Below, piece by piece: positions 9,078 through 16,371 of a DNA stretch of 64,000 nucleotides. Made by a program: the position numbers and the translations under genes. This DNA comes from Luteibacter rhizovicinus. GTDB taxonomy: Bacteria > Pseudomonadota > Gammaproteobacteria > Xanthomonadales > Rhodanobacteraceae. Every line of letters starts with the position of its first letter. Position 1 is the first letter of the stretch. The notes under the pieces were generated by a model. It worked only from the letters and a program-made list of their open reading frames with translations, was not told where the DNA came from and ran no database searches. The DNA lies in NCBI RefSeq assembly GCF_004342265.1, contig NZ_SMCS01000003.1, positions 310,001 through 374,000 of the forward strand, written 5' to 3'.

Positions 9078-9794
9078 ATGAACACGCCCCGCGAACACAT
9101 CATCAAGAGCTACGACGACGAGCTGACCCGCCTCACCGGCGAAATCGTCCGCATGGGCGAGCTGGCCGTCACGCAGCTGGAATCGGCCATCGACGTCGTC
9201 GAACGCCGCGACGAGCGTGCCGCCCAGCGCGTCGTCGACAACGACGAAGCCATCGATGCCCTGGAACAGGAAATCAGCCACGATGTGGTGCGCCTCCTTG
9301 CCCTGCGCGCGCCGATCGCGGGCGACCTGCGCAACGTGTTCGCGGCACTGCGCATCGCAGCCGACATCGAACGTATCGGCGACTACGCGGCCAACGTCGC
9401 GAAGCGGTCGATTCCGCTGAGCATGGTGGCTCCCATCAGTGCGGCTGCCAAGCTTGGCTATCTCGCCGAACTCGCCGCCTCCGAAGTACGCACCGTACTG
9501 ACGGCCTACCGCGACCGCGATGCCGAAGCCGCCTATCAGGTCTGGAAGGACGATGCGGATCTCGACGAAGCGTATACCGGCCTCTTCCGTGAACTGCTCA
9601 CATACATGATGGAAGACCCACGCAACATCACGCCGTGCACGCACCTGCTGTTCATGGCGAAGAATATCGAACGCATCGGCGACCACGCGACCAATATCGC
9701 CGAGAACGTCTGGTTCGTCGTCCACGGCGAGCCGCTCGTCGCGCCGCGCGCCAAGCGCGACCTGACGGCCAGCCCGGATTTCGATCGGAAATAG
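9078..9794 (+). CDS. phoU: Phosphate signalling regulator PhoU
   Basis: PhoU links PstSCAB to the PhoR/PhoB sensor and represses the Pho regulon when phosphate is plentiful. The product has 238 residues from the ATG at 9078 (AAGG 8 nt upstream). The two-repeat all-helical fold shows the metal-binding E/DxxxD motifs in IAADIERIGDYAANVAKR (first repeat) and MAKNIERIGDHATNIAENVW (second). It is the last gene of the pst operon; a REP doublet follows it. Confidence 0.96.
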   Translation: MNTPREHIIKSYDDELTRLTGEIVRMGELAVTQLESAIDVVERRDERAAQRVVDNDEAIDALEQEISHDVVRLLALRAPIAGDLRNVFAALRIAADIERIGDYAANVAKRSIPLSMVAPISAAAKLGYLAELAASEVRTVLTAYRDRDAEAAYQVWKDDADLDEAYTGLFRELLTYMMEDPRNITPCTHLLFMAKNIERIGDHATNIAENVWFVVHGEPLVAPRAKRDLTASPDFDRK

Positions 9795-9808
9795 GTCGCT
9801 GCAATACC

Positions 9809-9947
9809 TGTAGGAGCCCGCTTGCGGGCGAAAGCCAACGGAGCGGCGAAGATGCGCATGACATCCGCAGCCAGTAGTTCGGGCTCGCGGACGTGAGCAT
9901 CAAGCTTCTTCGCCCTGTTGGCTTTCGCCCGCAAGCGGGCTCCTACA
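9809..9947 (+). repeat. REP doublet (REPIN-like) after phoU
   Basis: An arm beginning TGTAGGAGCCCGCTTGCGGG at 9809-9841 is repeated in inverse at 9915-9947 with about one mismatch over 33 nt. Each arm is itself a palindrome (AGCCCGC-TT-GCGGGC). The spacer of about 73 nt has no gene. Relatives lie at 10316, 53650 and 62885. Confidence 0.9.
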
Positions 9948-9962
9948 ATATCTGCGGAAATA

Positions 9963-10283
9963 TCACGCGCCCGAGGTCATCTTCAGGCCAAGAATGCCCG
10001 CCACGATCAGCGCCACGCACAACAGGCGCAGCGGCGCAGCGGATTCGCCGAACAATACGATACCCAGCAGCACGGCACCCACGGCGCCGATACCCGTCCA
10101 CACCGCATAAGCGGTACCGATCGGTAACTGCCTTGTCGCCATCGACAACAGATAGATACTCACGACCATCGCCGCACCGGTGCCGATACTCGGCCACAGG
10201 CGCGTGAAACCTTCGGTGTATTTGAGCCCGATCGCCCAGGCGATCTCGAAAAGGCCAGCAAGAAAAAGCATCATCCACGACAT
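9963..10283 (-). CDS. gdx: Guanidinium exporter Gdx (SugE-type SMR protein)
   Basis: This 106-residue four-helix inner-membrane SMR transporter, acting as an antiparallel dimer, exports guanidinium in exchange for protons. With the start at 10283 the essential carboxylate falls at Glu13 ([17 protein letters not shown]), exactly as in known Gdx/SugE. The motif [17 protein letters not shown] also distinguishes Gdx from the multidrug EmrE branch. GGAG lies 7 nt before the ATG. A guanidine-II riboswitch in the leader confirms the substrate assignment independently. It lies downstream of the rnr-rlmB operon on the same strand. Confidence 0.93.
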   Translation of the reverse strand: MSWMMLFLAGLFEIAWAIGLKYTEGFTRLWPSIGTGAAMVVSIYLLSMATRQLPIGTAYAVWTGIGAVGAVLLGIVLFGESAAPLRLLCVALIVAGILGLKMTSGA

Positions 10284-10302
10284 GGAATGTCTCCGAAAAG
10301 AC

Positions 10303-10399
10303 GGGGTCGTCCCCATGTAGAAGCGCTCTTGAGCGCGATCCGAAACGATGCGAAACGCGAACGGATGAAACGCGAATCGCGGACTTCAGGGTCGTCCCC
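10303..10399 (-). promoter_or_regulatory. Guanidine-II (mini-ykkC) riboswitch with a long linker
   Basis: Read on the minus strand, two near-identical hairpins occur: GGGGACGACCCT (10399-10388) and GGGGACGACCCC (10314-10303). Each has the diagnostic ACGA loop. Guanidinium makes the loops kiss and raises expression of gdx-type genes. The second hairpin ends 8 nt before the GGAG of gdx. Next to it, GTCT-TTTCGG-AGAC could partly pair over that GGAG. The 73-nt linker is longer than usual and contains a REP-like hairpin (10316-10338). Confidence 0.85.
10316..10338 (+). repeat. REP-like hairpin inside the guanidine riboswitch linker
   Basis: TGTAGAAGCGCTCTTGAGCGCGA has the REP layout seen at 9809 (TGTAGGAGC, stem, CTTG loop, stem, GCGA) with a changed stem. 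It abuts the second riboswitch hairpin. Confidence 0.5.
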
Positions 10400-10403
10400 G
10401 AAG

Positions 10404-10428
10404 CCGGACCGACATTGCGTCGGTCCGG
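10404..10428 (-). terminator. Perfect 10-bp hairpin between the 10439 gene and gdx
   Basis: CCGGACCGAC-ATTGC-GTCGGTCCGG is a perfect stem 10 nt after the stop of the upstream gene and 4 nt before the first riboswitch hairpin. There is no U-run, so strong termination is doubtful. Confidence 0.4.
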
Positions 10429-10438
10429 CGACATTCTA

Positions 10439-10717
10439 CTACGGGGCAATAATCTTTGCCGCGCGACGTTCACGAACGCCGCGTGCGATGCCGTAAGCGC
10501 TGATCAGGAACCAGGCCAGTTCCTGCAGGAACGCCGGCAGGTTGAACTCGCCGAAGATCAGCGACAGCAGGATGCCCAGTGCACCGAGCAGGTTCATCGA
10601 CTGATATGTGTACGAGTGACCGCCGAGCTTGTGTGCCTGGAGCAGGAAGAAGGCGACCAGGACCAGGACGACGCCGGCCAGCCCCGTCCAGTCATGCCAC
10701 AAAAAATGCGTGTCCAT
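10439..10717 (-). CDS. Small CBU_0592-like integral membrane protein
   Basis: This 92-residue membrane protein has about three hydrophobic helices: GLAGVVLVLVAFFLLQAHKL, MNLLGALGILLSLIFG and FLQELAWFLISAYGI. It ends in a basic cytoplasmic tail (RGVRERRAAK). The YQSMNLLGALGI and E-x-W patterns resemble the CBU_0592 family, whose function is unknown. It overlaps the rlmB stop by 1 nt, so it is translated with rlmB and rnr. Confidence 0.75.
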   Translation of the reverse strand: MDTHFLWHDWTGLAGVVLVLVAFFLLQAHKLGGHSYTYQSMNLLGALGILLSLIFGEFNLPAFLQELAWFLISAYGIARGVRERRAAKIIAP

Positions 10718-11460
10718 TACTTGCCTCCGCGCTGCCTCAGTGCCTCGAACAGAACGATGCCCGTCGCCACGGAAACGTTGAGGCTTTCCATGCTTCCCGG
10801 CATCGGAATCCGTGCCACGAAATCGCAGGTATCGCGGGTCAGCCGGCGCATGCCGTCGCCTTCGCTACCCATGACGAGCGCGATGGGGCCCTTGAGATCG
10901 ATACCGTAGATCGACTGCTCGGTGTCGCCATCCAGCCCCGTGATCCAGACGCCAGCGTCTTTCAGCATGCGCATTGCACGCGCGAGATTCGTCGCCGCAA
11001 TCACGGGCACCAGATCGGCACCGCCAGCCGAGGCACGACGCACCGTCGGCGTAATGCCGACAGCACGGTCTTTCGGTACGACGACCGCGGTGACGTTCGC
11101 CGCCGCCGCGCTACGCAGGCAAGCGCCGAGGTTGTGCGGATCGGTCACCCCATCGAGCACGAGCACCAGTGCATTCGCGCCAGCGGCTTCCAGCAGATCC
11201 GGCAGGTCGTTCTCGCCACGCAGGGGCGGAACGTCATAGCGCGCGATGACGCCCTGATGCCGCACTTCACCACCCAGCTTTTCCAGTTGCTCGCGCGCCA
11301 CCGGCTTCACCGGAATTTTCAGCTTGCGCGCGGCGTCGGCGATTTCGCCGACGCGTGCGTTCTTCGAGCCCTGCTCGGTCAATACTTCGCGGACACGTTC
11401 CGGATCGTTGGCAAGTGCGCCTTCGACCGGATTGATGCCGACTATCCAGGTTTCACTCAT
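10717..11460 (-). CDS. rlmB: 23S rRNA (guanosine-2'-O-)-methyltransferase RlmB
   Basis: RlmB is a SpoU/TrmH-family enzyme that methylates the ribose of G2251 (E. coli numbering) in the 23S rRNA P-loop, using SAM through a trefoil-knot fold. The 247 residues show an N-terminal L30e-like RNA-binding domain (VGINPVEGAL...). The three SPOUT motifs follow: DGVTDPHNLGACLRSAAA, VMGSEGDGMRRL and MPGSMESLNVSVATGIVLFE. Its ATG overlaps the rnr stop (ATGA), so rnr and rlmB are coupled, an arrangement known in many gammaproteobacteria. Confidence 0.97.
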   Translation of the reverse strand: MSETWIVGINPVEGALANDPERVREVLTEQGSKNARVGEIADAARKLKIPVKPVAREQLEKLGGEVRHQGVIARYDVPPLRGENDLPDLLEAAGANALVLVLDGVTDPHNLGACLRSAAAANVTAVVVPKDRAVGITPTVRRASAGGADLVPVIAATNLARAMRMLKDAGVWITGLDGDTEQSIYGIDLKGPIALVMGSEGDGMRRLTRDTCDFVARIPMPGSMESLNVSVATGIVLFEALRQRGGK

Positions 11461-14108
11461 GACCGGGGCTTGCTCCTTGGTTTCTGCGGTGTCGTTTTAC
11501 GCGCCGGCTTCGACGGTGCGTCGCCCGACGCGCGAGGCTTGCCGCCCTTGCCGGACGGCGTTGCCTTGCCGCCCTGACGCGAAGGCCTTGGCGCTTCGAC
11601 CTCGACCTTGCGGCGCGCGGAACGCGGCGGGGCCACTTCCGGCTCGTCGCGTCGACGCGACGAGGGCTTCGGCGCGGGGGGTGGATTATCGCTCGCACGC
11701 GGTTCGCTGGCGACTTTCTTTCCACGACCGAATACACGGCCAACGGCCTTCGCCGCGCGGCCGATGGCGGCACTCATGCCCGACTTCGCCGCGGGCTTCG
11801 CTACCGGCGATTCCTTCGCCGCTCCACGCACCGGCGCAGCCATAAGCGCCACGAGGCGGAAGTCGATCTTGCGATCTTCCAGGCTTGCTCTCAGCACCTG
11901 CACGCGCACGTGATCGCCCAACCGGTACTGCGTACCCACACGCTCGCCCGATAGCAGGTGACGGATGGGATCGAACTTGTAGTAGTCGTTCGGTAACTGG
12001 GAGACATGCACCAGGCCCGACACGCGCGACTCGGTCAGTTCCACGAACAGGCCGAACGAGGTTACGCCGGTCACGGTGCCGTCGAATTCCTCGCCAACGT
12101 GCTTTTCCATCCACGCACACTTGAAGCGCTCGTCGACATCGCGCTCGGCCTCTTCCGCACGGCGCTCGCGCTGCGAACAATGGATGGCCATGACGGCCAT
12201 TTCGGCCTCGGTGTACGTATATTCGGCGGGCTTCTTCTTCGCGATGGCGTAACGGATAGCGCGGTGAACCAGCAGGTCGGGGTAGCGACGGATGGGCGAC
12301 GTGAAATGCGCGTACGCATCGAGAGCCAGACCGAAGTGTCCTTGATTCTCAGGATGGTATACCGCCATGCTCTGCGCACGCAGCAGCACCGACTGAATCA
12401 GCGTCGCTTCCGGACGGTCGTGTACCTTGCGCAGCAATGCGGAGAAATCCGCCGGCGTGACTTCGTCGGCCGGTGGCATTTTCAGTTTGAATTCGCGCAG
12501 GAACTGCAGCAGGTCTTCGTACTTTTCCGCCGGCGGTGGCGCATGCACGCGATACAGCGCGGGCACTTTTCGCTTCGACAGGAACTTCGCGGCCTGCACG
12601 TTCGCCGCGATCATGCATTCCTCGATCAGCTTGTGCGCATCGTTACGCTGCTGCGCGCCCATGGCGACCACTTCACCCGTTTGCGCCAGACTGAACTTGA
12701 CCTCGGGGGTTTCGAAGTCGATCGCACCGCGACGCTTGCGCGCCTTGGCCATCGATTTGTACAGGCGATGCAGGTTCTCGACCTGCGGCAGGACATCGGA
12801 GATTTCGTGCCGGACGTCGCGGTTGCGTTCGCCCACGGCCTGCCAGACCTTGTTATAGGTCAGGCGCGCATGCGAAAGCATCACCGCGTCGTAGAACTTC
12901 GAACGGACGACCTCGCCCTCTTCGTCGATTTCCATGTCGCAGACCATGCACATGCGCTCGACCTTCGGCATCAGCGAACAGATGCCGTTGGAAAGCGTTT
13001 CCGGAAGCATCGGAACGACGAAGCCCGGGAAATACGTCGACGTGCTGCGCTCGTACGCTTCCGCATCCAGCGGCGTGCCCACCGGCACGTAATGGGACAC
13101 GTCGGCAATCGCGACGATCAAGCGGAAGCCGCCATCCTTCAGCGGCTCGGCATACACGGCATCGTCGAAATCGCGCGCGTCCTCGCCATCGATGGTGACC
13201 AATGGAAGGTGACGGATATCGGTACGGCCGGCGCGGTCGGCGGCGGTGACCTGCGGCTCGACCTCTTCAGCCTGGCGGATGACCTGCGGCGGAAATTCGT
13301 GAGGCAGGTCGTGACTGGCGATGGCCATTTCGACCACCAGCGACGGCTGCAAACGTTCGCCAAGAACGGCCCGGATCGTACCGAGCGGCCCGCGATGCGC
13401 GGTGGGTGGATCGGTGATCTCGACGACCACGATCTGGCCCTGGCGCGCGCCCGCTTCGCGACCGGCGGGAATCATGATGTTCTGGTGCAGGCGACGGTCG
13501 TCGGGTTCGACCAGCGTCATACCGTTCTCGACGACGATGCGACCGACGAGGCGCGGCGAGCGGCGCTCAAGCACTTCGACGATGGCGCCCTGACGGCGAC
13601 CGCGACGGTCGATGCCGACGACGCTGGCAAGCACGCGATCGCCGTGCAGTACGGTGCGCATCTGCTGCGGCGACAGATAGAGATCTTCGCCGCCCTCGTC
13701 CGGGCGAAGGAAGCCGTAGCCTTCGGCATTGGCGATTACCCGGCCGGGCAACAGGCTGAGCTTCTGGGCAGGCGCATAGGTGCCCCGGCGGTTCTGCAGC
13801 AACTGCCCGTCGCGGATCATCGCCGCCAGGCGCTTGCCCAGCGCATTGATGTCGTATTCGGTGTACAGGCCCAACGCCAGTGCGATGGCCTCGGAGGAAA
13901 GCAGTTCGCCGCGTTCGTTCAGCAGCGCCAGAATCGCCTCCCGGCTGGGAATGGGTTGCTCGTAGCGCTTCGCTTCGCGATCGGCCTGCGGATCGACCGC
14001 CCGGGGCGGCATGGCGTCCTTATAGCGATCGAGCGCTTTCGCCGGACGCGTGGCCTTGGGCTTCCTCGGGCCGCGCGTACCGCCGGAGCCTTGCTTGGGT
14101 TTTGTCAC
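11457..14108 (-). CDS. rnr: Ribonuclease R (3'-5' exoribonuclease)
   Basis: RNase R degrades structured RNA processively from the 3' end. Of 883 residues, an N-terminal winged-helix region (SREAILALLNERGELLSSEAI) precedes cold-shock domains. The RNB catalytic domain follows, with the metal-binding cluster TIDGEDARDFDDAVYAE and HFTSPIRRYPDLLVHRAI. Then come an S1 domain (FDGTVTGVTSFGLFVELTE) and a long Lys/Arg/Pro-rich tail typical of RNase R. The start codon is GTG with AAGG 7 nt upstream. It leads the rnr-rlmB-10439 operon. Confidence 0.97.
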   Translation of the reverse strand: MTKPKQGSGGTRGPRKPKATRPAKALDRYKDAMPPRAVDPQADREAKRYEQPIPSREAILALLNERGELLSSEAIALALGLYTEYDINALGKRLAAMIRDGQLLQNRRGTYAPAQKLSLLPGRVIANAEGYGFLRPDEGGEDLYLSPQQMRTVLHGDRVLASVVGIDRRGRRQGAIVEVLERRSPRLVGRIVVENGMTLVEPDDRRLHQNIMIPAGREAGARQGQIVVVEITDPPTAHRGPLGTIRAVLGERLQPSLVVEMAIASHDLPHEFPPQVIRQAEEVEPQVTAADRAGRTDIRHLPLVTIDGEDARDFDDAVYAEPLKDGGFRLIVAIADVSHYVPVGTPLDAEAYERSTSTYFPGFVVPMLPETLSNGICSLMPKVERMCMVCDMEIDEEGEVVRSKFYDAVMLSHARLTYNKVWQAVGERNRDVRHEISDVLPQVENLHRLYKSMAKARKRRGAIDFETPEVKFSLAQTGEVVAMGAQQRNDAHKLIEECMIAANVQAAKFLSKRKVPALYRVHAPPPAEKYEDLLQFLREFKLKMPPADEVTPADFSALLRKVHDRPEATLIQSVLLRAQSMAVYHPENQGHFGLALDAYAHFTSPIRRYPDLLVHRAIRYAIAKKKPAEYTYTEAEMAVMAIHCSQRERRAEEAERDVDERFKCAWMEKHVGEEFDGTVTGVTSFGLFVELTESRVSGLVHVSQLPNDYYKFDPIRHLLSGERVGTQYRLGDHVRVQVLRASLEDRKIDFRLVALMAAPVRGAAKESPVAKPAAKSGMSAAIGRAAKAVGRVFGRGKKVASEPRASDNPPPAPKPSSRRRDEPEVAPPRSARRKVEVEAPRPSRQGGKATPSGKGGKPRASGDAPSKPARKTTPQKPRSKPRS

Positions 14109-14229
14109 GTAGAAACCTTGTATGGAGGGACGCGGTTATTTTCGCATCCGATGTAAACAGACTGTTGACAAGCCACGGGCCGATGCCTAATCTACGCGGC
14201 TCACGAGGCGCGAACGTCTTGTGACACCT

Positions 14230-14314
<85 letters not shown>

Positions 14315-14324
14315 ATTGTAGACG

Positions 14325-14348
14325 AAGCCCCGCAGCGATGCGGGGCTT
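14325..14348 (+). terminator. Terminator of tRNA-Leu
   Basis: AAGCCCCGC-AGCGAT-GCGGGGCTT forms a 9-bp stem, followed by TGTTGT, 11 nt after the tRNA CCA end. Confidence 0.8.
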
Positions 14349-14520
14349 TGTTGTATCTGGCATTCAGAAAAGCTTGCGCGGTCCACGTTTGGTCCACTAC
14401 CTGGTACCCGCCAGCTTTGCGCATTCGTCCCTACCAGACGTTCGTTCGTCCCTTGAAGCATGTTGTAGCAAGCACTGGCCTGCCAATATTCGGCCTCAAG
14501 AACCCGCAGGCTTGTACCGC

Positions 14521-15099
14521 ATGACTCCTGGATTCAGCGTCGCGCTTAATTTGGTCTGGTTAGTCGTTCTGGTCTACTGGCTATGGAGTGGCCGCCGAAC
14601 AAAGCCCCCTGTGCAGACCGAGCCTCTCTTGAAGCGACTCGTCGCTTATTGGCTACCTCTTGTCGCAGCGTTCCTATTGCTCGGTCCAGGTGAATGGTTC
14701 GGGCATAACTTGCTGAGGGAGCAGTTCGTACCGCACTCCACATTCTTTGAGTCAATCGGACTTTGCCTCTGTGTGGCCGGAGCAATCGTTGCCTGCTGGG
14801 CACGCCATCTTCTTGGCGAGAACTGGAGTGCCACCGTACAACTGAAAGACCATCATCAACTGATTACGCGGGGCCCATATAAGGTCGTGCGGCATCCCAT
14901 CTACTCCGGCCTGCTGCTTATCTTTCTGGGCAATGCCGTACTGGTTGGCGACTGGCGAGGGCTACTGGCGGTCGCCATCGTTTTTCTGTCGTTCTGGCGC
15001 AAGCTGCAACTCGAAGAACGCTGGCTAAATCAGCATTTTGGGGAGGCCTATCGCGAGTACGTCGTGCGGACCCATGCACTTGTTCCCGGGCTGATTTAA
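14521..15099 (+). CDS. Isoprenylcysteine methyltransferase-like membrane protein
   Basis: The product has 192 residues from the ATG at 14521. Helices include FSVALNLVWLVVLVYWLW and LVAYWLPLVAAFLLLG. The C-terminal motif TRGPYKVVRHPIYSGLLLIFLGNAVLVG is the cofactor and active-site region of the ICMT/PEMT superfamily, ending with LEERWLNQHFGEAYREY. In bacteria such proteins methylate lipids or isoprenoid-like substrates; the substrate here is unknown. Base composition is lower in GC than the neighbours, and the gene lies just after tRNA-Leu, so it may have been acquired. I see no integrase or repeated att site. Confidence 0.8.
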   Translation: MTPGFSVALNLVWLVVLVYWLWSGRRTKPPVQTEPLLKRLVAYWLPLVAAFLLLGPGEWFGHNLLREQFVPHSTFFESIGLCLCVAGAIVACWARHLLGENWSATVQLKDHHQLITRGPYKVVRHPIYSGLLLIFLGNAVLVGDWRGLLAVAIVFLSFWRKLQLEERWLNQHFGEAYREYVVRTHALVPGLI

Positions 15100-15226
15100 C
15101 AACCATAGGTCACGCACCTTAAACGCCCGGGTCAGTTCGGACTCACCGAACCATCGGGACCCCGCCTTAGCAGCTTTCTCCCGATCGGGTGTCGTTTCTG
15201 GCGTTTGGATTCGCGCACGAATCCGG

Positions 15227-15652
15227 TCACGCCACGGATGCCGGCGGCCCCTTGAGTTCCACCATATTTCCCTGCGGATCGTAGAGATAGATCGACGGCC
15301 CCTCGCCCTGCGCGCCGTAGCGCGATCCGACATCGCCGATGCGCACGCCGTGCGCCTGCAGATGCGCCTTGATGGCGGCCTCGTCGTAGCCTTCGACACT
15401 CAGGCAGATGTGATCGACGTTATGTCCTTCGGCGCCTGGCGGCGCACCACCCATGCGTCCAAGCTTTCCGTCCATGGCCACCAGATCGATAAGCGACGAG
15501 CCTGCACGCAGTTGCACGAGACCGATCTCGTCCTGGCGACGCTCCTCACTGCATCCGAGGACGTCGCAATAAAAACGCTGCATGGCATCGCCGTCGACAA
15601 CGCGCAGTACGACGTGATCGATGGCTCGAAGCCGAAAAGGGGGTGACGTCAT
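15227..15652 (-). CDS. VOC-superfamily (glyoxalase-like) protein
   Basis: This 141-residue single VOC module begins IDHVVLRVVDGDAMQRFYCDVLG and ends YLYDPQGNMVELKG. It has the paired beta-alpha-beta-beta-beta layout and metal ligands expected of this superfamily (His in IDHV and NVDHICL, Glu in MVELKG). Members include glyoxalases, dioxygenases and resistance proteins, and sequence alone does not settle the substrate. It stands alone between the methyltransferase-like gene and the gcvP leader. Confidence 0.88.
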   Translation of the reverse strand: MTSPPFRLRAIDHVVLRVVDGDAMQRFYCDVLGCSEERRQDEIGLVQLRAGSSLIDLVAMDGKLGRMGGAPPGAEGHNVDHICLSVEGYDEAAIKAHLQAHGVRIGDVGSRYGAQGEGPSIYLYDPQGNMVELKGPPASVA

Positions 15653-16133
15653 GGGACACCAACGACAGAGGGGAAGCCCAATAGTACGTCGAGACCGAGA
15701 CGGGCGGGATCACCCCGCCCGCGGGACTAGTACGCGTGTCCTGCTCGGCGCCACCCGGGCCGTCCATTCAACGTAACCGTCGGAACCGGCCGCATTGGGA
15801 ACCGCCTGCAGGGAATAATCCTTGTTTGGCCCGGCTCAACCATAGAGGAAGGCCTTCAGAAAAATCCCTAGACCGAGACGTGACCGACGCTTTGCGGGGA
15901 CTGGCTTTGGCCCGTTCAATGAACGCGTTTTCGCAGACATTCACATCCGTACGACGCAGACGGACTTCCGGCCCACAGGCAGTTGAGCCAGACCCGTACC
16001 CCCATCGGAGGCATGGATCCGTGCCTGCCCCTACATCGACCTACCCGAAAACGGGTGCCATACGATGCGGCCTCACCCCAGACACACCCCAGCCCACCCG
16101 GGCACCCTGTCGGCAATCCCTTACCGAGGCGGG
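15653..16133. other. Non-coding stretch before the gcvP promoter
   Basis: I find no convincing gene here; the open frames are Pro/Arg-rich with no start signal. A GC-rich hairpin (GGCGGG-ATCA-CCCCGCC) lies at about 15703-15720. Nothing else stands out. Confidence 0.4.
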
Positions 16134-16139
16134 TATAAT
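16134..16139 (+). promoter_or_regulatory. -10 element of the gcvP promoter
   Basis: A perfect TATAAT lies about 17 nt before the riboswitch, which places the transcription start at its 5' edge. The -35 region is weak (around TGTCGG at 16109). Confidence 0.65.
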
Positions 16140-16155
16140 CGCCGGCATATCGTTC

Positions 16156-16325
16156 GGTGGGAGAAGCGGGCCCGACCCGCTGCCGAAGGCGCAACGCCCG
16201 TAATCGCTCAGGCTCCCATACCACCGCGCGGGGAAAGACTCTGGAGAGACCGGTTGAATCCGGCGCCGAAGGTGCAAGAGGCGGTTCCATCGCCTCCAAA
16301 CTCTCAGGCAAAAGGACAGAGGGGC
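16156..16325 (+). promoter_or_regulatory. Tandem glycine riboswitch in the gcvP leader
   Basis: Two glycine aptamers lie side by side. The first (16156-16230) has GGGAGAAGC, GCCGAAGGCGCAA and CGCTCAGGCTCCCATACC. The second (16230-16325) has CTCTGGAGAGACCGG, GCCGAAGGTGCAAG and CTCTCAGGCAAAAGGACAGA. Glycine normally switches on cleavage-system genes. After it, GGGGCG (16321) can pair with CGCCCC (16359), enclosing ACGTGC/GCACGT, a likely expression platform just before the gcvP start. Confidence 0.95.
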
Positions 16326-16371
16326 GCCCCACGTGCGGCACGGCACGTTGTACCCGGACGCCCCTAACGCC

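Noticed and set aside
12006-14156. Long open frame antisense to rnr (716 codons)
   Set aside because: It mirrors rnr codon structure, has no start signal and no recognisable motif.
15736-16203. 155-codon frame before gcvP
   Set aside because: It runs into the glycine riboswitch, is Pro/Arg-rich and has no ribosome-binding site.
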